Assembly: GCA_965230065.1 (NCBI GenBank) | Contig: OZ245942.1 | Location: 5,394,001 to 5,458,000 of the forward strand | DNA from: G965230065 sp965230065 | Lineage (GTDB): Bacteria; Bacteroidota; Bacteroidia; Cytophagales; Cyclobacteriaceae | Direction of reading: 5' to 3' | DNA: 64,000 bases | Shown here: piece by piece, positions 34,925 to 41,486 of the stretch | Position numbering within the stretch: position 1 is the stretch's first letter | Layout of the letters: each line of letters starts with the position of its first letter | Made by a program: the position numbers and the translations under genes | The notes under the pieces: generated by a model | Seen by the model: only the letters and a program-made list of their open reading frames with translations | The model's database searches: none | What the model was told of the DNA's origin: nothing

Positions 34925-35539
34925 TTATAACGAAAGGAAAAGATAGAAAATAAAAAAAATAATGTGGTGGGGTTGAAGCTCCTCTCTCAGGGTTTTTACT
35001 GCTTTCCAGGTGAGGGCATAAATGGAGTTGGTATCAATATTCATGATTTCAGCAACTTCATCCCGGCTTAAGTTCTCAAAAAAAAGAAGCTGAATTACTT
35101 CTTTTTGCCGTTTGGGTAAAGATTGAACGGCTTGCCGTATATTTTCCTTAATTGAGTGGTTAATTTCGTTTTTGATTTCCAGGGGTTCATAATAAACCTG
35201 TTCATAGTTATGCTCTTCGTTTTGGATATTGTAGGAGAGTTGTCTGTTAATTTTCTTTTCCTCATAAACAATCTTTCTTCTGAGGGATTTATATAGATAA
35301 AATTTAACAGACGTTGTTGAACTAAGGTTTTTATGGTTTTTGAGTAATTCTAAAAAAAGTTCCTGAATACAATCTTTGACTAGTTCAGGGTTTTTCGTGA
35401 TATGCATGCCATAGTTGAATAATAAGTTGACATACTGGCAGTAGATGGTTTTAAGCGTTTTTCTTTCACCGCTTTTTATGAGGTGTTCCCACAGTTGTGT
35501 GTCTGTGCTGCAATTAATGTTTGCGTAGAATTGATGCAT
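34925..35539 (-). CDS. ECF sigma factor of the SusC/FecR relay
   Basis: A 204-residue sigma-70 family protein: region 2 (about 30-95, NPELVKDCIQELFLELLKNH) and region 4 (about 140-190, LPKRQKEVIQLLFFENLSRDEVAEIM, then a helix-turn-helix). It matches the Bacteroidota ECF type that pairs with FecR. The last 13 residues (IIFFIFYLFLSL) are strongly hydrophobic, an odd end for a soluble sigma factor. The gap upstream holds a CAAAAATA (35574-35581), the complement of a TAnnTTTG box for this gene. Confidence 0.92.
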   Translation of the reverse strand: MHQFYANINCSTDTQLWEHLIKSGERKTLKTIYCQYVNLLFNYGMHITKNPELVKDCIQELFLELLKNHKNLSSTTSVKFYLYKSLRRKIVYEEKKINRQLSYNIQNEEHNYEQVYYEPLEIKNEINHSIKENIRQAVQSLPKRQKEVIQLLFFENLSRDEVAEIMNIDTNSIYALTWKAVKTLREELQPHHIIFFIFYLFLSL

Positions 35540-35573
35540 ACACGAGAATTACGGGATAGAGTTGCATTTTATG

Positions 35574-35581
35574 CAAAAATA
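35574..35581 (-). promoter_or_regulatory. TAnnTTTG -7 box for the ECF sigma gene
   Basis: On the minus strand TATTTTTG fits the TAnnTTTG consensus 35 nt before the sigma-factor ATG. No clear TTG lies at the usual 19-21-nt spacing, so the assignment is tentative. A small inverted repeat TTGCAT-TTT-ATGCAA overlaps it on its downstream side. Confidence 0.4.
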
Positions 35582-35748
35582 AAATCACAAACAAACCTGA
35601 AATTAGAAAATTGTTAATTTGGAAATATAGTCAGTGGTTCCATTGAAAATATTGGAAGCCATTAAATACCTTTACTTCATATTTGAAATTATGCTGCCTA
35701 AAATTAGAATAATGGCAGGGATTCATCCTAAAAATTGATATTACGATA

Positions 35749-36273
35749 ATGTTATATTTTACGGTTTTGCCACTTTGGCTTTTTTCATACATCCAGCCTT
35801 TTTTTGTTCATACAATGCATCCGTTCCACGTGAGTGTGTGTTCTATTTACTACAGCGAAGAGGAAAAAAGCCTGCAAATTACCCATAAACTTTTTGCCGA
35901 CGATTTTGAAAATACACTCAATAACCCCACGAATCGGCAATCTGATGAAGGGTATGTTGATGTACTTAATCCTACAGACCGCCAACTCCTCAATGAAACG
36001 ATTGAAGACTATCTTCGGGAACATTTTACCGTCACACTCAATGAAAAAGAGCAACCTATGCAATATTTGGGTTACGAACAGGAAGGGATCGCTATTTGGT
36101 GCTACATGGAAATCACAGGTGTGGAAAGCATAGAAAGCTGTAAAATAAACTACACGGTATTACTTGAACAGTTCAACGACCAGGTAAACCTTGTGCATTT
36201 CAATTACAAAGGCGATATTAAAAGTATGCGCCTGGACCATAACCAAAAAAGTGAGCAGGTTACTTTTGATTGA
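35749..36273 (+). CDS. DUF6702 family protein
   Basis: A 174-residue protein with an N-terminal hydrophobic signal-like segment (TVLPLWLFSYIQPFFV) and the DUF6702 core HPFHVSVCSIYYSEEEKSLQITHKLFADDFE, plus an INYTVLLEQFNDQVNLVHF segment. Members are exported and uncharacterised; they are widespread in Bacteroidota. Downstream comes a word-repeat spacer and then gldC. The ATG at 35749 is followed immediately by the signal segment. Confidence 0.85.
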   Translation: MLYFTVLPLWLFSYIQPFFVHTMHPFHVSVCSIYYSEEEKSLQITHKLFADDFENTLNNPTNRQSDEGYVDVLNPTDRQLLNETIEDYLREHFTVTLNEKEQPMQYLGYEQEGIAIWCYMEITGVESIESCKINYTVLLEQFNDQVNLVHFNYKGDIKSMRLDHNQKSEQVTFD

Positions 36274-36322
36274 AACTTCTCTTTCTGGTGCAGCATTTAC
36301 CGATTACCTTTGTCCGGAACAA

Positions 36323-36398
36323 TGGAATGCTGGAAAAGTGGAATGATAAGGAATTACATTTTTCCAGTATTCCAGTATTCCAGTATTCCAGTATTCCA
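36323..36398. repeat. Octamer tandem repeat and hairpin before gldC
   Basis: TGGAATGCTGGAAAA (36323-36337) can pair with TTTTCCAGTATTCCA (36360-36374), 14 of 15. The right arm runs into a tandem array of the octamer CCAGTATT, four full copies (36364-36395) plus CCA. No gene is present. It is the clearest tandem version of the word-repeat spacers in this window and may be length-variable. Confidence 0.7.
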
Positions 36399-36449
36399 AT
36401 ACTCCTAATATTCAGAAAAAAGCAATCAAAAGAATAAAACCCGAAATTC

Positions 36450-36797
36450 ATGAAACAATCAGAAATTAACTTGCGCATAGAGTTGGATGATGAAAACATT
36501 CCTGAAAAAATTTTCTGGGATGCCAGCGATAAAGATGATGGGGGAGAAATATCGGAAGCAAGGGCTATTTGCGTATCTATTTGGGATCATCTGCAAAAAA
36601 ACACCTTGCGTATCGATCTCTGGACCAAAGAAATGCCCGTGGATGAAATGAAGCGTTTTTACATTGACTGCCTGGGCGGCATGGCCCAAAGCCTGATGAA
36701 TGCTACCGGCGATGAGTTCATGGCTCATGAAATAGATACCCTGTGTGAAAAGCTGGTAAAACACGTGGAAAACGAGTACAAAAAAGGGGAGGAATAG
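36450..36797 (+). CDS. gldC: Gliding motility protein GldC
   Basis: A 115-residue protein matching GldC: it opens KQSEINLRIELDDENIPEKIFWDASD and has SIWDHLQKNTLRIDLWTKEMPVDEMKRFYID and a helical C-terminus. gldC is found in gliding Bacteroidota and was identified with gldB in Flavobacterium, where it assists GldB; here gldB is not adjacent. It supports a Cytophagales- or Flavobacteriales-type host. A soluble cytoplasmic protein; no membrane segment. Confidence 0.93.
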   Translation: MKQSEINLRIELDDENIPEKIFWDASDKDDGGEISEARAICVSIWDHLQKNTLRIDLWTKEMPVDEMKRFYIDCLGGMAQSLMNATGDEFMAHEIDTLCEKLVKHVENEYKKGEE

Positions 36798-36940
36798 CCC
36801 TTTTCTATGTTTTTGGCGATATTATTGCACTAATTCTGTACGATAGTCTGGCGTTTTATGTAAAACCCTTGACATTTTTTCTCAGACAATCTTTTTATTT
36901 TTCACCTCGTTAATTATATAGTGAAGAAACGAAAAATGGT

Positions 36941-37444
36941 ATGAAAAAACATAATCAAGTATTATTCAGCTTAACAATTGCCATTGCTTTGGTCATTGGG
37001 CTTTCTGCCTTTACGCTCCCTCAGGTGGATAACGCCCCTGATGCGCAGCAAGATGAAACAGAAATCAACTGGCTGACCATAGAAGAAGCTCAGGAACTTG
37101 CCAAAAAAGAACCCAAAAAAGTATTTATTGACGTATATACCGACTGGTGCGGCTGGTGCAAACGTATGGATAAAGTTACATTTTCTGATGAGGAAGTAGC
37201 CGCTTATGCCAATGAACACTTTTATGCCGTGAAATTAAAAGCGGATAGCAATAATAAAGTAACCTTTCACGGAAAAGAAGTGACCCAGGCCGAATTGGCA
37301 AAGGCCCTGAAGGTGAGTGGATACCCTACCATTGTTTTCTTTGACGAGACCTTTTCCCAGTTTCAGCCCGTCAGTGGTTTCCGTAAAGCCGATGAGTTTA
37401 AGAAAATGCTCATGCAAGTGAACGGAGAGAAAGTTGAAGGATAG
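36941..37444 (+). CDS. Exported thioredoxin-like protein with CGWC site
   Basis: A 167-residue exported protein with an N-terminal hydrophobic signal (LTIAIALVIGLSAFTLP) and a thioredoxin_7-type fold. The active site is C70-G-W-C73 in YTDWCGWCKRMDKVTFSD, and the cis-Pro loop is VSGYPTIVFFD. It probably reduces periplasmic disulfides or acts as a chaperone. The HGKEVTQAELAKALKV stretch resembles SoxW/DsbD-gamma-like members. It stands between gldC and mnmE without clear operon links. Confidence 0.88.
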   Translation: MKKHNQVLFSLTIAIALVIGLSAFTLPQVDNAPDAQQDETEINWLTIEEAQELAKKEPKKVFIDVYTDWCGWCKRMDKVTFSDEEVAAYANEHFYAVKLKADSNNKVTFHGKEVTQAELAKALKVSGYPTIVFFDETFSQFQPVSGFRKADEFKKMLMQVNGEKVEG

Positions 37445-37450
37445 TCTGTC

Positions 37451-37506
37451 AGCGGCAGTAGGCAGTAGCAGTAGGCAGTGAAAATCAAAGACTGCCTACT
37501 GCCGCT
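37451..37506. repeat. GCAGTAGGCAGT word hairpin before mnmE
   Basis: AGCGGCAGTAGGCAGT (37451-37466) is exactly complementary to ACTGCCTACTGCCGCT (37491-37506). A second copy of the inner word, GCAGTAGGCAGT (37468-37479), can pair with the same right arm, so two alternative stems are possible. Further fragments AACTGC, AACTG and ACTGCCTACC continue to about 37535. It belongs with the copies at 3008 and 22761. Confidence 0.7.
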
Positions 37507-37549
37507 GCCAACTGCTAACTGAAAAAACTGCCTACCTTTTTAGAAACCT

Positions 37550-38929
37550 ATGAACACAGCCGCTTACTGGAACAACGATGATACCATCATAGCCCTTGCC
37601 ACGCCTCAGGGCATGGGCGCCATTGCCGTAATCCGGCTATCTGGAAAAGAAGCCATTACCATCTGCAACGAGGTTTTTCACGGGGCCAACCTAACCAAAA
37701 AAGCTACGCACACCATTCATTTCGGTACAATCCGAGATGGGGATACCGTCATTGATGAAGTACTTGCTTCTGTTTTTATCAATCCAAAATCATTTACGGG
37801 TGAAAATGTAGTTGAGCTATCCTGTCATGGTTCGCAGTACATTGTCAAAAAAATAATTCAGCTTTTCATGAACAAAGGAGTCCGCCTGGCAAGGCCGGGA
37901 GAGTTTACAAAAAGGGCTTATATGAACGGAAAGTTTGACCTGGCCCAGGCCGAGGCGGTGGCCGACCTGATTGCTTCCGATTCTGAAATGGCACACAAGG
38001 CTGCGTTGAACCAAATGCGGGGTGGTTTTTCTCATGAAATAAAACAACTACGTGAGCAACTAGTGCATTTTGCATCCATGATTGAGCTGGAGCTTGATTT
38101 CTCGGAAGAAGACGTGGAATTTGCCAGCAGGGATGATTTGACAAAGTTGGTGAATAATCTAAAAAAGGTCATCAACGATTTATTATCCAGCTTTGATTTG
38201 GGCAATGTGATTAAAAATGGAGTGCCCACCGTGATTGCCGGAAAGCCCAATGCGGGAAAATCCACACTGCTAAACGCACTGCTCAATGAAGAAAAGGCCA
38301 TTGTTTCAGAAATCCCTGGCACTACCCGTGATTTTATAGAAGATGAGATTAATCTTAATGGCATCAATTTCAGGTTTATCGATACGGCAGGCTTGCGCGA
38401 GACTACGGACACGATTGAAGCCCTGGGCGTTGAACGCACTTACGCTAAAATGAAGCAGGCATCGCTCATCATTTATCTGTTTGATTTACAACAAGATACG
38501 CTGCCTGAAATAAAGGAAGATATCAAAAAGCTGGAAACTGCCGGTATTCCCTATATCAAAGTAGGCAATAAAATTGACAGGGCCAATCCCGGGTTGCTGG
38601 AAGCATTGAATAATGATGATATTGTTTATATCTCAGCCCAGCACCGGGAGCATTTGGAGACTTTGAAAGAAAAAATCCTGGAAGTGGTCAACCTGGATAC
38701 CTTTAAAACCGGAGATACCATCGTGACCAATGCCCGCCATTACGAAAGCCTGCTACAAACCCGCAAAGCCCTGGATGATGTATTGCAGGGAGTAGACAAT
38801 GGCATTACCGGGGACTTCCTGGCCCAGGACATCCGCCTCGCCCTCCACCACCTTGGGGAAATTACAGGTGAGATTACTACAGATGATTTGTTGGGTAATA
38901 TTTTTTCCAAGTTTTGTATCGGAAAGTAA
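37550..38929 (+). CDS. mnmE: tRNA modification GTPase MnmE
   Basis: A 459-residue MnmE/TrmE. The N-terminal THF-binding domain has IALATPQGMGAIAVIRLSG and FTGENVVELSCHGS; the inserted GTPase domain has GKPNAGKSTLLNAL (G1), GTTRD, DTAGLRETTD (G3) and NKID (G4); the protein ends in the invariant CIGK whose Cys is catalytic. With MnmG it adds the carboxymethylaminomethyl group to wobble uridine 34. mnmG is not in this window. Confidence 0.97.
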   Translation: MNTAAYWNNDDTIIALATPQGMGAIAVIRLSGKEAITICNEVFHGANLTKKATHTIHFGTIRDGDTVIDEVLASVFINPKSFTGENVVELSCHGSQYIVKKIIQLFMNKGVRLARPGEFTKRAYMNGKFDLAQAEAVADLIASDSEMAHKAALNQMRGGFSHEIKQLREQLVHFASMIELELDFSEEDVEFASRDDLTKLVNNLKKVINDLLSSFDLGNVIKNGVPTVIAGKPNAGKSTLLNALLNEEKAIVSEIPGTTRDFIEDEINLNGINFRFIDTAGLRETTDTIEALGVERTYAKMKQASLIIYLFDLQQDTLPEIKEDIKKLETAGIPYIKVGNKIDRANPGLLEALNNDDIVYISAQHREHLETLKEKILEVVNLDTFKTGDTIVTNARHYESLLQTRKALDDVLQGVDNGITGDFLAQDIRLALHHLGEITGEITTDDLLGNIFSKFCIGK

Positions 38930-38974
38930 CCTACACAAAACAAGTAAATAACAAACACACAAATATGCTGTAAA

Positions 38975-39463
38975 ATGGATACAAATGATAATACAGAGCT
39001 TGCAAGGTATTATGATGAGAATGGAATACAGAGAATTATAACCATCGGACAATACAATCAATTTGTAGCAGAGCAAAATAGAAATGCGATTGCTGATTTT
39101 ATTTATAACAGACTCCATAGCAGGTATTTAAAACCATTTTTATATGAAGAGAAAAAATTTAGGAAAGAATATAAAAATGGCTTATCAATCATGGCCAACT
39201 GTTGCCTGCTCATTGAAACCCTACAGTCATTTAAGAATGGTTGGGGAGATACCGATGGAAAATCCGGATTAGCATATAGGCAATTCTTTTCGACCGACAC
39301 AAATTTTACAGAATTAAACCAAAAGGGGGGAGAAATTCATAGACATATGCGATGTGGGATACTACATCAAGGAGAAACCACGGGCGGGTGGAAAATAAAT
39401 AGGGCTGATAATCAAGAGTTAGTGCAAGACAAAACTATCGATTCAATTCTCTTTTTTAAATGA
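38975..39463 (+). CDS. Unknown accessory protein, possibly cut short by TGA
   Basis: A 162-residue protein of no recognised family. It begins with a polar segment (ARYYDENGIQRIITIGQYNQFV), then a helical region with FLYEEKKFRKEYKNGLSIMANCCLLIETLQSF, and a motif HRHMRCGILHQGETTGGW. The HxMRCGILHQGE motif recalls a family seen in accessory regions. The frame stays coding-like for 37 more residues past the TGA at 39461-39463. It lies just after mnmE and before a nuclease-like gene; AT-richer than its neighbours. Confidence 0.6.
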   Translation: MDTNDNTELARYYDENGIQRIITIGQYNQFVAEQNRNAIADFIYNRLHSRYLKPFLYEEKKFRKEYKNGLSIMANCCLLIETLQSFKNGWGDTDGKSGLAYRQFFSTDTNFTELNQKGGEIHRHMRCGILHQGETTGGWKINRADNQELVQDKTIDSILFFK

Positions 39464-39577
39464 CTTAACAGATCATTAACAAATTACAGAGACCAGTTGA
39501 TAAGAGAAGATTGGGATTCCGATTTATGGGTAAAATTACAACTTAAAATGCAAACAATAATTACCAATTGTGGCTAA
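39461..39577 (+). pseudogene. In-frame extension of the upstream gene beyond its TGA
   Basis: After the TGA the same frame continues for 37 codons to TAA at 39575-39577. The peptide starts LNRSLTNYRDQLIREDWDSD and continues through LWVKLQLKMQTII to NCG, which looks like an amphipathic C-terminal helix with Trp, not random sequence. No frameshift is required. This suggests that the ancestral protein was about 200 residues and that a nonsense change, or readthrough, separates this tail. Confidence 0.5.
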
Positions 39578-39611
39578 TAAAAGTGATCTTACAAAATAGT
39601 AATAAATTGAT

Positions 39612-40535
39612 ATGCCTCTATACCAAAACAGTACCGGCACCCTCAAAAGCATACAAGAACAGTCCTTCAAGCTGGAAAAAGACATTCAAAAACTCATTGA
39701 AAACAATCTGGAACTACTGATGAATCTGGAACTGGTCAAGTCAGAGTTCACCATCAAAAACAAACGCATTGACACTTTATCTTTCGACCAGCAAACTAAG
39801 GGCTTTGTCATCATTGAGTACAAACGAGACCGCAATTTCAGCGTAGTAGACCAGGGCTTTGCCTACCTCAGTCTGATGCTGGAGAACAAGGCAGAATTTA
39901 TCATAGAGTACAACGAAAGCTTGCAAAAACATCTCAAAAGAGGAGAAGTAGACTGGTCTCAAAGCCGGGTAGTTTTTGTAGCCCCCAGCTTCACCGACAA
40001 CCAAAAGCTGGCCACCAACTTCCAGGATATTGCTATTGAGCTATGGGAAGTCAAAAAATATGGGCGGGATCTCATCAGCATCAACCAGATTAGGAAATCC
40101 TCCAGAGAAAGTATCAGACAGGTGGCTTCCAAAGACAGCAAGATTGAGGAAGTAACCAAGGAAATAAAGGTATTCACTGAGGAAGACCATTTCAGCAAGT
40201 GCTCGGAGACCATCAAAGAACTATACGAAGAACTAAAAAGCAGAATCCTTGCTTTGGATGATGTAGAAATAAGCCCTACTAAACACTACATCGGCTTCAA
40301 GCACAACAACCGGGTAGTTACTGACATTGAATTTTTGAAAAATCATATGAAACAACGTCTGAACCTGAAGAATGGCCAGCTCGATGACCCAAAGCAGTTA
40401 TTCCGGGACATTTCTCAAATTGGCCACTGGGGCGTTGGCGACTACGAAGCCAAGTACGATGAAAAGGTAGACATAGACTATCTCATGAGTTTGATCAAAC
40501 AATCCTACAACTTTCATACACAGAATTTGCCATGA
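39612..40535 (+). CDS. DUF5655 protein with NucS-like nuclease N-terminus
   Basis: A 307-residue protein. The N-terminal half looks like a restriction-endonuclease fold of the NucS/DUF91 type: FKLEKDIQKLIENNLELLM, then RIDTLSFD and IIEYKRDRN, giving the E, D and E-x-K pattern of a PD-(D/E)XK site. The C-terminal 110 residues (HFSKCSETIKELYEELKSRIL, ISPTKHYIGFKHNNRVV, GHWGVGDYEAKYD) match DUF5655. These proteins are suspected DNA- or RNA-acting enzymes in defence-type neighbourhoods. Its stop overlaps the ATG of the following remnant by 4 nt. Confidence 0.82.
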   Translation: MPLYQNSTGTLKSIQEQSFKLEKDIQKLIENNLELLMNLELVKSEFTIKNKRIDTLSFDQQTKGFVIIEYKRDRNFSVVDQGFAYLSLMLENKAEFIIEYNESLQKHLKRGEVDWSQSRVVFVAPSFTDNQKLATNFQDIAIELWEVKKYGRDLISINQIRKSSRESIRQVASKDSKIEEVTKEIKVFTEEDHFSKCSETIKELYEELKSRILALDDVEISPTKHYIGFKHNNRVVTDIEFLKNHMKQRLNLKNGQLDDPKQLFRDISQIGHWGVGDYEAKYDEKVDIDYLMSLIKQSYNFHTQNLP

Positions 40536-40679
40536 GTGACATTTATTACTTCCAGCGATACAGCCAGCGGGAAAACTAACTGGTTGACCAACAGCACTTT
40601 ACTCTTGCTCACCCGCTTGCATCATTTTAGCATTGCCAAAGAGAAAATTATTGAACAGCTTAAATTTCAATTGAGCTAA
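40532..40679 (+). pseudogene. Frameshifted remnant of a gene coupled to the DUF5655 gene
   Basis: An ATG overlapping the DUF5655 stop (ATGA) opens MSDIYYFQRYSQREN, then a TAA. Moving one frame resumes coding-like sequence: WLTNSTLLLLTRLHHFSIAK, then EKIIEQLKF to a TAA at 40677-40679. The break coincides with a tandem AACTAACT (40574-40581); removing one AACT restores an open frame across the junction. The opening resembles the N-terminus of a family I recall as YFQRYSQ-x-ENxxTNNTLLL. Only the first 50 codons or so remain. Confidence 0.65.
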
Positions 40680-40767
40680 AAACCTAAATAGATTAACATT
40701 GAAAAGGCATATTTTGCACAAATATTAGCAAGTTTTGTACCTTATTTGTACCCTGCATTTATAACCA

Positions 40768-41172
40768 TTAAAGCATAAACCGAACTTCTGAAAGTTCCTT
40801 GCCTATTTTGTGAACCCCTTCCAAAATGCGTTTAGTTTGGGATGCAGAAGGTTTTTTAATGCCTTTGATATATTGGGACAAAAGGCTTTGATTCATGCCA
40901 ATTCGTTCAGATAATGCTTTTGCATTAATAATCTTGTAAAAATCAAAAAAACTTTCAAGATCATATTCAAACTGTATTTCATCGATGGAATATGTATACC
41001 CCAAATCTTCAAAGACCAGGTTAAGCATGTCAATAATCATTTCTTGAAGTTCTTCCCAGTTATCGCCACAGGTAACAAGGCTACGATCTTTCCATTGGCC
41101 AACAGCAGTGTATCCCAAATCTTCTTTTATGATTTTTAACTTTATTTTAGGCTTTTTTGTATTAACTTTCAT
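40768..41172 (-). CDS. hicB: HicB-like antitoxin with C-terminal HTH
   Basis: A 134-residue protein. The N-terminal 60 residues have a degenerate HicB fold (EDLGYTAVGQWKDRSLVTCGDNWEELQEMI), and the C-terminus an XRE-like helix-turn-helix (INAKALSERIGMNQSLLSQYIKGIKKPSASQTKRI). It should neutralise HicA and repress the operon. It lies 5 nt after hicA on the same strand, the usual toxin-first order. The HTH suggests it binds the palindrome upstream of hicA. Confidence 0.88.
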   Translation of the reverse strand: MKVNTKKPKIKLKIIKEDLGYTAVGQWKDRSLVTCGDNWEELQEMIIDMLNLVFEDLGYTYSIDEIQFEYDLESFFDFYKIINAKALSERIGMNQSLLSQYIKGIKKPSASQTKRILEGVHKIGKELSEVRFML

Positions 41173-41177
41173 CTCAC

Positions 41178-41375
41178 CTATCTTTTTGTCGTTTTAATTT
41201 CAGCGAGCTTTAAAATGTTGCGTAAAGTGCCTTTCTTCATTTCTTTGGATGCATGAAAGGGCACAGGTATCATATTTGGCTTGGTCGGATGTTTCATGAT
41301 TATATGACTTCCTTTTTGCCTTACTTCATACCATCCATCTTTTTTCATTAGCCTGAGTAGCTCACTACTTTTCAT
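41178..41375 (-). CDS. hicA: HicA mRNA interferase toxin
   Basis: A 65-residue HicA with the family pattern SSELLRLMKKDGWYEVRQKGSHIIMKHP, in which the His in GSHI is the catalytic residue, and VPFHASKEMKKGTLRNILKLA. It cleaves mRNA as a ribosome-independent interferase when free of HicB. The gene pair sits in the accessory patch beside a nuclease-like gene and remnants. Start ATG 41375 is 11 nt downstream of the operator palindrome. Confidence 0.93.
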   Translation of the reverse strand: MKSSELLRLMKKDGWYEVRQKGSHIIMKHPTKPNMIPVPFHASKEMKKGTLRNILKLAEIKTTKR

Positions 41376-41385
41376 TACATTAAAG

Positions 41386-41401
41386 GTAATAAATTTATTA
41401 C
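41386..41401. promoter_or_regulatory. 16-nt perfect palindrome upstream of hicA
   Basis: GTAATAAATTTATTAC is fully self-complementary, and the flanks AAA and TTT add three more pairs after one mismatch. It ends 11 nt before the hicA start, a position expected for the HicB autorepression operator. Confidence 0.6.
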
Positions 41402-41486
41402 TTTTAGGTAATATTAATTAGTGAAAAAAAGCCAACTATGAAACAATTATTTAAGTTGAACCTTATGCTGAAACTGAATAGGTTGG

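Noticed and set aside
36364..36398. Possible CRISPR repeat-spacer array
   Set aside because: The unit is only 8 nt, copies are contiguous and no spacers or cas genes exist; it is a simple tandem repeat.
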